This document shows positions 14,331-23,193 of a stretch of DNA of 31,937 nucleotides, in pieces. How positions within the stretch are numbered: the first letter of the stretch is position 1; every line of letters begins with the position of its first letter. The position numbers were made by a program, and so were the translations under genes. A model generated the notes under the pieces. It ran no database searches. It saw only the letters and a program-made list of their open reading frames with translations, and was not told the DNA's origin. This DNA is from Candidatus Roizmanbacteria bacterium CG_4_10_14_0_8_um_filter_39_9 (GTDB taxonomy: Bacteria > Patescibacteriota > Microgenomatia > UBA1406 > GWC2-37-13): positions 1-31,937 of the forward strand of contig PFLF01000036.1 in assembly GCA_002784505.1 (NCBI GenBank), read 5' to 3'.

Positions 14331-14888
14331 ATGAAATCAAAGATCCTGCGGGTCGGATTTGATCTTGACGGCGTTATTTTATATAACCCTGCGCGCATTA
14401 TGCGCCCGCTCATATCAATTGTGAAACGCCTGCTTCTTCACAAAACAAAACTTAAATTTTATTACCCTCACTCCCCTTTTGAAAAATGGGCGTGGAAGCA
14501 GTTTCATAGGTCAAGTATTTTTATTGCGCCGGGAATGAATGAGTTAAAAATGCTTGTGAAGGAAAAAAAAATAATCGCCTACCTTGTTACTTCGCGTTTT
14601 AGTTTTTTTGGGACTGACCTTATGCGGTGGATTAATAAGAATAACCTCGATACCGTTTTTGAAAACGTATATTTTAATAAAAATGATGAACAACCGCATA
14701 TGTATAAAGAAAAAATGATCAAAAAATTAGATCTTGATTTTTTTATAGAAGATAATTTTGATATTGTACGATTTGTAAATAACAAGTCTAAAACCAAGAT
14801 TCTTTGGATATATAATATCTTTGATTTTTTTGTCGATTACCCATTAAAATTTGCGAGTTTAAAAGCTGCGATAAAATCCATCATATGA
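14331..14888 (+). CDS. HAD-superfamily hydrolase-like protein
   Basis: 185 residues from the ATG at 14331; the frame also offers an ATG at 14319, which lies in the -10 box. The HAD motif I nucleophile region is VGFDLDGVIL (residues 8-17), motif II is probably YLVTSRF (about 85-91) and motif IV is FIEDNFDIV (about 136-144). A cap insertion with KFYYPHSPFEKWAWKQFHR separates motifs I and II. Likely a phosphatase acting on a small sugar or nucleotide phosphate in this operon; substrate unknown. First gene of the operon, with an ATGA overlap to the epimerase gene. Confidence 0.75.
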   Translation: MKSKILRVGFDLDGVILYNPARIMRPLISIVKRLLLHKTKLKFYYPHSPFEKWAWKQFHRSSIFIAPGMNELKMLVKEKKIIAYLVTSRFSFFGTDLMRWINKNNLDTVFENVYFNKNDEQPHMYKEKMIKKLDLDFFIEDNFDIVRFVNNKSKTKILWIYNIFDFFVDYPLKFASLKAAIKSII

Positions 14889-15904
14889 AATATCTTATTA
14901 CCGGCGGGGTTGGATTTATCGGAACAAATACTGCAATCACATTTGCAACATCAATTAAAAATTCAATTGTCCTTGTTGATGATTTTTCCCGGCCGGGAGT
15001 AAAACTCAATGCAAAATATCTTACCCGAAAGTTTGCAAATATCAAAATCATTAAGGCAAATGTGAAAGATACTAATAAGTATCTTTCTGAATTGAAAAAG
15101 ACAGATGTAATAATCCATTTAGCAGGGCAAACCGCTGTCACTACCTCAATTACAAATCCAACACTTGACTTTTCATCAAATATTGTAGGTGGATTTACTC
15201 TGCTTGAAACTGTTCGAAAATATAATCCGAAAGCGGCGGTACTTTATTCATCAACAAATAAAGTTTACGGAAATCTGGAAAATCATGATCTTCAATTGGA
15301 TAAAAAAAATTCGCAGTATAAAGATATGTGTCACCCTATGGGAATAGATGAAAATGAACAGTTAAATTTTATTTCCCCCTACGGTTGCTCGAAAGGAACC
15401 ATTGATAGTTATATGCTTGACTATGGACGCATATATGGACTTAAAACGATAGTGTTTCGTCAATCGTGCATTTATGGGCCCTTTCAAATAGGTGTTGAAG
15501 ATCAGGGTTGGGTAGCATTTTTTGCAAAACAGGCACTTGCAAAAAAACCGCTCACTATATTTGGAGACGGATACCAGGTAAGAGACCTGTTATATGTGGG
15601 TGATCTTATTGACGCTTATTCAAAAGCTATTGAGAAAATTGAAAAGATAAAAGGAAATGCTATAAATGTTGGGGGCGGAATAACAAACTCTTTTTCGCTT
15701 CTTCAAGTAATTGCAACCCTCGAAAAAAAAACCAGGCATCCGATTCAATTAACTTTTAATACAGAGCGTCCGGGAGATCAAAAACTGTTTATTTCGGCAA
15801 ACAAAAAAGCAAAAAAAATACTTGGATGGGTTCCTAGAACTTCATTTCATAAAGGACTTGATATATTGCTTGACTGGCAACGACAGTATCTTTTTAATCA
15901 ATAA
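14885..15904 (+). CDS. CDP-paratose 2-epimerase-like nucleotide-sugar epimerase
   Basis: 339 residues, extended SDR fold. The NAD-binding glycine motif is GGVGFIG (7-13), the substrate motif SSTNKVYG (122-129) and the catalytic pair YGCSK (166-170). HLAGQTAVTTSITNPTLDF, SPYGCSKG, FRQSCIYGPFQIGVEDQGWVAFFA and FGDGYQVRDLLYVGDL are close to the CDP-paratose/tyvelose epimerase group (CDP-paratose to CDP-tyvelose, EC 5.1.3.10). The rest of the CDP-dideoxysugar pathway is not in the window, so the exact sugar is inference. Cytoplasmic. Four nt separate its stop from the GT4 gene. Confidence 0.85.
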   Translation: MKYLITGGVGFIGTNTAITFATSIKNSIVLVDDFSRPGVKLNAKYLTRKFANIKIIKANVKDTNKYLSELKKTDVIIHLAGQTAVTTSITNPTLDFSSNIVGGFTLLETVRKYNPKAAVLYSSTNKVYGNLENHDLQLDKKNSQYKDMCHPMGIDENEQLNFISPYGCSKGTIDSYMLDYGRIYGLKTIVFRQSCIYGPFQIGVEDQGWVAFFAKQALAKKPLTIFGDGYQVRDLLYVGDLIDAYSKAIEKIEKIKGNAINVGGGITNSFSLLQVIATLEKKTRHPIQLTFNTERPGDQKLFISANKKAKKILGWVPRTSFHKGLDILLDWQRQYLFNQ

Positions 15905-15907
15905 AAA

Positions 15908-17035
15908 ATGAAGAAAATACTTTTTTTTTCTCCCTATTTTTATCCGTATATTTCCGGTGTAACTACTTACCCCTACAAAGTTCTGACTCATCTTGCAAAA
16001 CAAAATAAGGTAACGGTTCTAACGTTTAAATACAAAAGCAATCTTAAATCGTGTGAAAAAATTGAAGGATTAAATATTCATCGAATGAACTCCTTAATAT
16101 CTGTTTCGAAGGGTTTTATCTCCCCCCAATCCTGGATACGATTTTATCAGGAGGTGCGAAAGCATGATGTAGTTATATTGAATATTCCCAATGCCGAAGG
16201 ACTACCGCTTGCACTATTTGCAAAATTATTTGGAAAAAAAATTATTTCAATCTATCATTGTCAGGTTTTCTTGGATAATAATCTTACCCAAAAATTCATT
16301 AACGGAGTACTGAACTTCTCGGTCTATTTGCAGCTTTACTTTTCAACAACTATTGTTGCATACACGAAAAATTATATTCAAAGTATTCCGATGATACGCG
16401 GATTTGTAAAAAAAATAAAAACAGTACTTCCTCCCCTTATTACAGAAAAAATTGCCGACAGTACAATCGCTGATGAAATAAAAATCAAAACTGCTGGAAA
16501 CAAAATTATTGGTTTTTGCGGACGAATTTCAAAAGAAAAAGGGGTTGAATATCTTATTGAGGCGGCTAAAAATATGAAGAGTATTTTTCTTCTTTTTGCC
16601 GGACCATACGGAAAAAATGTTGCAGGAGAAGAAATCTATTATGAGAAAATACAAAAACGCCTTGATTCATCTCCTATCCCCTATTTATTTTTAGGCAGTT
16701 TGTCCGGGCAAAAACTTCGCGCATTTTATGAATCGATTGATGTGTTAGTTCTTCCGTCTGTCAATCAAACTGAAGCGTTTGGTATGGTACAGGCTGAGGC
16801 TATGTGTGCGGGAACTCCTGTCATTGCAAGCAACCTCCCGGGAGTGAGGATGCCTATTAAACTTACCAAAATGGGTATATTGGTGCGTCCCTATGATATT
16901 TCCGTTTTATCATCTGCAATATCATCTGTACTTAAGAACAAAGAGAAGTATGGAAATGATCTGTTGAAAAATAAAGCAATAAAATTATTTGATATAAATA
17001 CTGTCTACCGATTCTATGAAAAACTTATCCCGTAG
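15908..17035 (+). CDS. GT4 family glycosyltransferase
   Basis: 375 residues, GT-B fold. The N-terminal domain begins ILFFSPYFYPYISGVTTY, with the glycine loop of retaining GT4 enzymes. The C-terminal nucleotide-sugar domain has IIGFCGRISKEKGVEYLIEA (200-219) and the E-x7-E motif E289...E297 in TEAFGMVQAEAMCAGTPVIAS. It should transfer a sugar from a nucleotide donor to a lipid-linked or glycan acceptor at the inner membrane face. It overlaps the methyltransferase gene by 20 nt. Confidence 0.9.
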   Translation: MKKILFFSPYFYPYISGVTTYPYKVLTHLAKQNKVTVLTFKYKSNLKSCEKIEGLNIHRMNSLISVSKGFISPQSWIRFYQEVRKHDVVILNIPNAEGLPLALFAKLFGKKIISIYHCQVFLDNNLTQKFINGVLNFSVYLQLYFSTTIVAYTKNYIQSIPMIRGFVKKIKTVLPPLITEKIADSTIADEIKIKTAGNKIIGFCGRISKEKGVEYLIEAAKNMKSIFLLFAGPYGKNVAGEEIYYEKIQKRLDSSPIPYLFLGSLSGQKLRAFYESIDVLVLPSVNQTEAFGMVQAEAMCAGTPVIASNLPGVRMPIKLTKMGILVRPYDISVLSSAISSVLKNKEKYGNDLLKNKAIKLFDINTVYRFYEKLIP

Positions 17036-17822
17036 CCATCACTCCCTTCTTTTAAAATATATATCAGCATATCTCAAAGAGCGGCCGGCTTTCATGTCAT
17101 TCATCCGACCTCAGGAGGCTTTTTTGTTTAATTATTTCAATAAATATATGAAGGGAACTGTTCTCGATTTTGGATGTGGAGATGGCTTTTTTGCACAAGT
17201 TGCATTTGATAAAAAGAAATTACATATTGGCCTGGAAGTTAATAATAACCCTCGTATAGAGGAAACAAAAAGACGCGGAATATATAAGAAAATAATACTT
17301 TATGACGGACTTACTATCCCTCTTAAAAATGCTTCAGTAGAAACCGTTGTGTCAAACTGCGTTTTTGAACATATCCCAGATATTGCACGGTCAGTAAAAG
17401 AAATTTACCGGATACTTGGTAAGGGCGGATACTGCTTGACCTCTGTCATGACTTCAAACTGGAGTGAGATGATGCTTGGGACGACTATATTTGGGAATAG
17501 CTACGCAAAATGGATGAATAAACGACAGGTGCACGAAAGCCTTCTTTCAAAAAAACAGTGGGAGACATTATTTAAGAAAGCGGGGTTTGAAATTGCTGAA
17601 GAAATAGGATATGTAAACAACACGACAGCTAAGTGGTTGGATTTATTTCATTATCTGTCGATCCCCTCGCTGGTTCATTATTCATTGTTTAAAAACTGGT
17701 CTACACCTTTTTTGAGGAAACATAATGCTCCCCTTGCCAGTTGGATTTATACTAGAATAAAGAATGACTTTGTTTCACTTACTCAAGACTGCTCTGCATC
17801 GTTTTTCGTTCTTCAAAAGTAA
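17016..17822 (+). CDS. SAM-dependent methyltransferase (class I)
   Basis: 268 residues. The SAM-binding glycine loop is VLDFGCGDGFFA (49-60), motif II is near VETVVSNCVFEHIPD (about 108-122) and the post-motif is RILGKGGYCLTSV. A C-terminal insert (WLDLFHYLSIPSLVHYSLFKNW) may touch the membrane or a lipid-linked acceptor. In this operon it probably methylates a sugar or the glycan end (inference). It overlaps the GT4 gene by 20 nt upstream and the GT-C gene by 59 nt downstream. Confidence 0.85.
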   Translation: MKNLSRSHHSLLLKYISAYLKERPAFMSFIRPQEAFLFNYFNKYMKGTVLDFGCGDGFFAQVAFDKKKLHIGLEVNNNPRIEETKRRGIYKKIILYDGLTIPLKNASVETVVSNCVFEHIPDIARSVKEIYRILGKGGYCLTSVMTSNWSEMMLGTTIFGNSYAKWMNKRQVHESLLSKKQWETLFKKAGFEIAEEIGYVNNTTAKWLDLFHYLSIPSLVHYSLFKNWSTPFLRKHNAPLASWIYTRIKNDFVSLTQDCSASFFVLQK

Positions 17823-19878
17823 AAAGGCAGTTTTGCTTACTGTTATTTATCTAGTAATGTATGGTGTTTGGTTTTGGTCAAAAGACGGAATTTACCCACA
17901 ACTTACCGTGCAGCGAAGTGGAACAATTCTTTTTGTGTCGTTTGACGGTAATCTTATTTCAAAAGCACAGTTGCCAGAGAACTTCAAGTTTGATTCGGTG
18001 CACGTTGCAAACTGGTGGGGAGAACTTAATTCTCCCTATTTTGTCCATGAATCAAACCTCAACAAAACTGAATATGAGTTATCAAAATCTGCAAACTTCA
18101 CAGAACACGTAACACTCCATAATCCTTTTTCGTTTAGGCTTGTCTTTAGGGGAGATTCCGTTTTTTCGCTCTATGGAAACCCCTATCGCCATCTGAACGT
18201 AGGGTGGGAAGATGCGGATGGTATATTAAAAAATACTACTACCGAACGATTGCAAATAACCCTCTATAACGGGCTAAAATGGATTGCATGGCTTGTTTTG
18301 AAGGCATTTCCTTTTATTTCAATCGTCTATTTAATGTTTCTGGCGCTTATCATATTTGAGGCGTCTCGTCCAGTAAAAACGGTGCGGGAAAAGATCGTTT
18401 TAACAAAGAGTATAATTATTGGGGCACTCCTTTTGGGAGCACTATCGTTTGGAATCTCACGGTATCTCATGATTACATATACTGATGAAGTACCCCATGT
18501 CCCTGATGCTGTAAGCTACATCATCTTGAGTAAAATGATCGCATCCGGAAAACTTACAGTTCCCTATTCAGAGATTCCACAATATTTACGCACAGAACAT
18601 TTTAACGGTTTTTTTCAACATTGGTACGATCAACACAATTCCTATTTCACCAAAGACTACTTGCTTGGACATCCACTATTACTTAGTTTGGGAAATATTT
18701 TTGGGATATTTGAACTTATCCCTCCTCTTGTTGGCGCGGCATGTGTCATTTTGGTTACCATTCATGTTTTTGTTATAACATCATCTCTTTTTTTTGCCAG
18801 TCTCTCGGGAGTTATGTTTCTTATTTCTCCTTTTTTTCAGACCCAAACTATTGATTTTATGTCACATAACACAGCTGCTTTTTATCTCCTACTCTCATTT
18901 CTTCCCTATACTTTTAAGAAAAAGTATCTATACCTCATTCTTGGATTTAGTCTTGGTCTATTAGCTCAAACACGACCACTTACCTTCGTCCCGGTCCTTT
19001 TGATTTATTTTATATATGAAATATTCGAACTAATACAAACCCGTTGTTTGAAAGATGCGTTGAAAAAATTGCTCTATGTCATGCTGGGTGCGATACTTCC
19101 ATTCGTGGTTTTTATTATTTACAATAAACTTTCAACAGGTTCTGTGTTCGCAACTCCATATTCAAACTACTCTTTTGTGACTCCAAAGATAGGATTTGGA
19201 TCAGAATATAAATTGGGATATGGAATGTTGCAGGGTTTTTCAAATCTAGTTGCATTTTCACTTTTTTTTCTTAAAAACTATTTTTTATCATTTGGATTAT
19301 TCTTTATTTCCGTAATTTGTTTACCGTTTGCCCAAAAATATATAAAGAGAATAATGATCGTCATTCAACTCATGATAATTGGGGTAATTGGCGTATGGTT
19401 TTTTTACGATGGAAGCTGGTTTATGTACGGGCCTCGCTTTATATACGAATCTGTGCCTCTTTTTTGCATGCTCTACGGAGCAATGCTTTTTACGTTATTT
19501 CGTACATTCGCTCGTCATACCTTTTTCAAGGTAATTGCATGTGGGGAAATATTTTTTCTAGTTTTTCAACTAATGCTATTTGAATTTCAATGGTTTGGCC
19601 TAAAAACACCCGAATATAGAGATATGATTTTTGTGCCATCTACAGTAAAAGAGCTTAAAGGATTTAACTTTTCTGATGGTCGTTTTAAACATTTAGCAGA
19701 AAAAGACCAAAAAACTAAAGTTTTTCTCATGAAAGACTGCGGAAACTGGTGGTGTTTTAGTGGTGCATGGCTTAATACCTATCCACTTGAAAAATCAAAA
19801 CATATTTTCGTCGATGAACCAAATGTGCCTTTTACAATGCCTCCAAATTCCATAATTATTGATTGGAATAGTTTATAG
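17764..19878 (+). CDS. GT-C type membrane glycosyltransferase-like protein
   Basis: 704 residues. Membrane segment near 23-38, then a soluble beta-rich domain facing outside (about 40-165), then about ten further membrane segments. The motif TDEVPHVPDAVSYIILSKMIASGKL (near 240-265) is the acidic first-loop signature of GT-C/GT39-like enzymes, which use polyprenyl-phosphate sugars at the outer membrane face. A soluble C-terminal domain holds CGNWWC. The start overlaps the methyltransferase by 59 nt; no better ATG precedes the first membrane segment. Last gene of the operon. Acceptor unknown. Confidence 0.75.
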   Translation: MTLFHLLKTALHRFSFFKSKKAVLLTVIYLVMYGVWFWSKDGIYPQLTVQRSGTILFVSFDGNLISKAQLPENFKFDSVHVANWWGELNSPYFVHESNLNKTEYELSKSANFTEHVTLHNPFSFRLVFRGDSVFSLYGNPYRHLNVGWEDADGILKNTTTERLQITLYNGLKWIAWLVLKAFPFISIVYLMFLALIIFEASRPVKTVREKIVLTKSIIIGALLLGALSFGISRYLMITYTDEVPHVPDAVSYIILSKMIASGKLTVPYSEIPQYLRTEHFNGFFQHWYDQHNSYFTKDYLLGHPLLLSLGNIFGIFELIPPLVGAACVILVTIHVFVITSSLFFASLSGVMFLISPFFQTQTIDFMSHNTAAFYLLLSFLPYTFKKKYLYLILGFSLGLLAQTRPLTFVPVLLIYFIYEIFELIQTRCLKDALKKLLYVMLGAILPFVVFIIYNKLSTGSVFATPYSNYSFVTPKIGFGSEYKLGYGMLQGFSNLVAFSLFFLKNYFLSFGLFFISVICLPFAQKYIKRIMIVIQLMIIGVIGVWFFYDGSWFMYGPRFIYESVPLFCMLYGAMLFTLFRTFARHTFFKVIACGEIFFLVFQLMLFEFQWFGLKTPEYRDMIFVPSTVKELKGFNFSDGRFKHLAEKDQKTKVFLMKDCGNWWCFSGAWLNTYPLEKSKHIFVDEPNVPFTMPPNSIIIDWNSL

Positions 19879-19900
19879 TTTTTTAACCAGGGTTAAACGC

Positions 19901-21499
19901 TCATCTAGCCTTGTGCTTTATGCGACTGATTTTGTACAAAAGATATGTTGCATAGCATAAAATACAAAAAATGACGGAAATCCACGCGTTTGCTCTGTTC
20001 ATAAATGTAGCGTTGATGTACTCTGTAGGTGAATACAGTCGATAATCTGTACGGAAATCGTACAGATCCATCCATATTCTCCGTTCTCCGGTTAAAGCGG
20101 GCTTAAACATATTTATTACACCAAGCCAACCCATAAATATTGAAAAAAGTGACAACGATCCAAGGATAAAAACAAAGGATAATTTAATAAACCAAGTTGA
20201 CGCCATTGCATTTTTAATGGTAAGCGCTAAGGGTATTGCCAGCAATATGGAGTAAGGATAAAAATAACGTATGTCATACTGATTCCCCCCCCAAAACACA
20301 TAGTATTTTGCATTCCCTATGATATTGAGCAAAAACATCAATAATGTAAACATGAGAGCCTTGTTCTCAATTATATTTCTTTTAAAACAAAGAGCATATA
20401 CTGAAAACAATAAAATGGGCGAAATAACAAATAAGCCAAAAAAGTTATATATTTTAGCGTAGCTCAATGAATTTGCCCTTGCGATTGAGTCCGGTAGATG
20501 ATCGAAGTTTTGAAAATTAACAGAATTTATTTTTCCGGCGTTAAACAACACGGTAGATAGTGTGGGGAAAATGGGAGCACTCAGGATCACTTTGAACCGA
20601 TTCTTTTGTGCAACGTTCGAAAAATAAAAACTACTTTGTGGCATTTGATTAGATTGAATACTGTTGTACCAATAGGCGTTTAGATTTAAGATAACGCATA
20701 TGAGGATCACTGCTATACTAAACGCGGGGGGGATAATTTTTAACATATCAAGTGAAGATTTTTTGAAGAGAATATGTTTTCTTACAAACAGTTTATATCC
20801 GTATATTGAAATGATGATAACCGTAAGAGAAATAAACAATATGGTATCTATCCCAAAGCTTATCGCCCAGCATAAAAAAAACGTGAGTTTTGCTACATGT
20901 TTCCATCTATCGTGATACTGCATTTTTATAAATGAATAAGTACAAAGTCCCAAAATAAAAACAGTCATTCCATGTCGAGAATAGTATGCGGCGTATTTCC
21001 ATATATAGGATCCAAATGCTGTAATAAATATTATTATGTGTGCTATATATTTTTTTTTAGTTATATCAACAATTGATTTCCATATAAAAAATAAGCCTGA
21101 CGCCGATAATATGGTAAAAAAAGAGCCAACAGCAAGCTCATACTTAAAATGTGGCACTACAACTTCTGTAGCAAAATTTTTATACGAAAATAGTGGTGAA
21201 ATATAACGCGCCAATAAATGAATTGGAATCATCAGAATACTTAACATATAACCCCTAAACGAAAGTTTTTGATCATTAATCATGAAGTAATCTGGCCATA
21301 CAAAAAAATGGGGATCGCTTTCAAATGGTCGCAAATCTAAATTGTGATTATTAATCAGGGCCTCCGTTGTAAAGTATTGAGGTGTGTCACCTGAGTTGAT
21401 GAGCCCCACACTTGATGAAAAATACGCGGTAAAAATAAAAGTAAAGAGCAGGAAAGGAACAATGGTTTTTTTATAAGTTTCAGCGAGTATTTTTTTCAT
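19901..21499 (-). CDS. Multi-pass membrane protein, GT-C glycosyltransferase-like
   Basis: 532 residues with about eleven membrane segments. The first outer loop has INSGDTPQYFTTEALINNHNLDLRPFE, where the Asp sits where GT-C enzymes keep their catalytic acid. Later loops carry YYVFWGGNQYDIRYFYPYS, similar to the region before the last helices in GT39-like proteins. Its start overlaps the end of the upstream GT39-like gene by 20 nt, so the two form an operon converging on the 17764-19878 gene with a 22-bp gap. Specific activity unknown. Confidence 0.75.
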   Translation of the reverse strand: MKKILAETYKKTIVPFLLFTFIFTAYFSSSVGLINSGDTPQYFTTEALINNHNLDLRPFESDPHFFVWPDYFMINDQKLSFRGYMLSILMIPIHLLARYISPLFSYKNFATEVVVPHFKYELAVGSFFTILSASGLFFIWKSIVDITKKKYIAHIIIFITAFGSYIWKYAAYYSRHGMTVFILGLCTYSFIKMQYHDRWKHVAKLTFFLCWAISFGIDTILFISLTVIIISIYGYKLFVRKHILFKKSSLDMLKIIPPAFSIAVILICVILNLNAYWYNSIQSNQMPQSSFYFSNVAQKNRFKVILSAPIFPTLSTVLFNAGKINSVNFQNFDHLPDSIARANSLSYAKIYNFFGLFVISPILLFSVYALCFKRNIIENKALMFTLLMFLLNIIGNAKYYVFWGGNQYDIRYFYPYSILLAIPLALTIKNAMASTWFIKLSFVFILGSLSLFSIFMGWLGVINMFKPALTGERRIWMDLYDFRTDYRLYSPTEYINATFMNRANAWISVIFCILCYATYLLYKISRIKHKAR

Positions 21500-23177
21500 T
21501 TTTGAATATCAATACGGTCGGATGATCATACACGGTAAATGACTCATCAAACCAATTGCTTAATAAATATTTACTCAAGGTTGACATTCCTGTATATGGA
21601 TAATAACTGGGATAGAATTCCTTTATAAGCCGGTATGTAGTTTGACTACTGAATAATTCTTTATAAAATTGTGTCGTTTCCGGATATTTTTTGGGTACCG
21701 CAGGAATGCTCCCCCACCCCCTATTAGATGACAGAATGTAGTAATCGGCGGATTTAAGTTGTGCAGCAATTGTCTCCCATTTTGCCGAGGATTCCGGATC
21801 AAATACCTTGAGAGAATCTCCGACAAACTGTTTTCCATTCAGACCGATATTATAAACAGGCAATCCATCATCCCAATATTCGCTTAATATCTTTGATCCT
21901 GTTGGTAGATTATTGTAAATCCACTCAGACGCTGTAACGCGGGTATGGTGATTAAGATAGATCGAGGTGAACAATAAGGGCCAAATCAGCAGCACACCGA
22001 CTGTCAATATATGAATGACGATTCCTTTGCGATTCCGTGGCACAAAATACCACTTAACCCGCAATACGTGCCTCATAATTGATTGGATCCCAGTTGCAGC
22101 AAATATCGCATAAAATGGATATAAATAAATAAAATACCGCAGCACCTTCACAAATTGAGTAGATTGGTAGATAAATATCCCCAAAACCCATATAACAGCT
22201 ATCCTTAGATAATGATTCTCCCAACTTTTTATTATTCCCCAAATGAGCGCAATAAAACAGGGAATGCCCAAACCAAAAAGAGCGAGATTAACCAGAGAAA
22301 AAACAAACGCCTTGGTATTAATCCATTGAACGGCGGGAGGATACCAAATATCGGGATTTTCATAGGATTTTAAGGATTTAATGTTGTTTACAAACTCGCC
22401 ATTAAGTGAAAAATCAAACATATTTCCAGTTTGGAAATAATAAGGAGCTGATAATCGTAGGACTGTATAACCTACCAGGACAAATAATAACCCCAATAAT
22501 ATAAATGATTTAATATCTCTTTTTTCGAAAAGAATTTTTTTCACAAAGAAATAACATACAAGAGGAAGTATGAATACTGCATTCATTTTTGATGCAATTG
22601 CCAGTCCCAAAAAAATCGCGCTCCCCAAAACATCCTGAAGCTGCTCTTTACTATCATATCGCAGCGCAAAATAGAAAGATCCGAACATAAACATGTTTAA
22701 AAAAGAATCTGTTGCAAAAAAATGGGAGAGTTGTATGGGAAGAACGGCGATGCTGTACAAAAATATTGCCCAATATTTGACATTTTTTTCAAACTTTGCT
22801 TTCTTTTCCAATAACTCAACCGATTTGAAAAGAAATATAAGAATTGTCAGATCAGCAAGGGCTGCAAGCACTCTTCCTTGTAATACAAACGTCTCATAAT
22901 TATCAGTGCCCGCAACAATGGCAATTAACTTATTTACAATAATAGGAAATGTCCCGTACACAAAAAACGGGTATCCGATATTTGTTGGATTAAATGTTGA
23001 TGTCTTTGGCTCAAGATAGTCCCCGAATGTCTGGGGCAGCTTCATGGCATTTCCGACCATGGTGAGAAACCGTTCATCGGGATGAAGATGCGCATTTGAA
23101 TCCCAATTGACATTTTGAAGACGGAAAAAAGCAGCGAGGCAAAATATAAGAATAAGAAGAACTGTTTTCCTGTTCAT
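21480..23177 (-). CDS. GT39-like (ArnT/PMT-type) membrane glycosyltransferase
   Basis: 565 residues. After the first membrane segment comes DSNAHLHPDERFLTMVGNAMKLPQ (29-52), with the HPDE acidic motif of GT39/dolichyl-phosphate-mannose-protein mannosyltransferase-like enzymes, then STFNPTNIGYPFFVYGTFP, another family landmark. About eleven membrane segments and a soluble C-terminal domain (from about 430: WIYNNLPTGSKILSEYWDDGLPVY). Expected to move a sugar from a lipid carrier to protein or glycan outside the membrane. A TATAAT box 6 nt upstream of the ATG gives its own promoter, lying just before the CBS stop codon. Confidence 0.85.
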   Translation of the reverse strand: MNRKTVLLILIFCLAAFFRLQNVNWDSNAHLHPDERFLTMVGNAMKLPQTFGDYLEPKTSTFNPTNIGYPFFVYGTFPIIVNKLIAIVAGTDNYETFVLQGRVLAALADLTILIFLFKSVELLEKKAKFEKNVKYWAIFLYSIAVLPIQLSHFFATDSFLNMFMFGSFYFALRYDSKEQLQDVLGSAIFLGLAIASKMNAVFILPLVCYFFVKKILFEKRDIKSFILLGLLFVLVGYTVLRLSAPYYFQTGNMFDFSLNGEFVNNIKSLKSYENPDIWYPPAVQWINTKAFVFSLVNLALFGLGIPCFIALIWGIIKSWENHYLRIAVIWVLGIFIYQSTQFVKVLRYFIYLYPFYAIFAATGIQSIMRHVLRVKWYFVPRNRKGIVIHILTVGVLLIWPLLFTSIYLNHHTRVTASEWIYNNLPTGSKILSEYWDDGLPVYNIGLNGKQFVGDSLKVFDPESSAKWETIAAQLKSADYYILSSNRGWGSIPAVPKKYPETTQFYKELFSSQTTYRLIKEFYPSYYPYTGMSTLSKYLLSNWFDESFTVYDHPTVLIFKNEKNTR

Positions 23178-23183
23178 TTTCTT

Positions 23184-23189
23184 ATTATA
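23184..23189 (-). promoter_or_regulatory. -10 box for GT39-like operon
   Basis: TATAAT on the minus strand, 6 nt before the ATG at 23177, in the 16-bp gap after the CBS gene. Leaderless message expected. Confidence 0.55.
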
Positions 23190-23193
23190 TTAC

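Noticed and set aside
19882..19897. TTTAACC/GGTTAAA palindrome between convergent GT-C genes as terminator
   Set aside because: Only a 2-nt loop and no following T-run in either direction; too weak to call.
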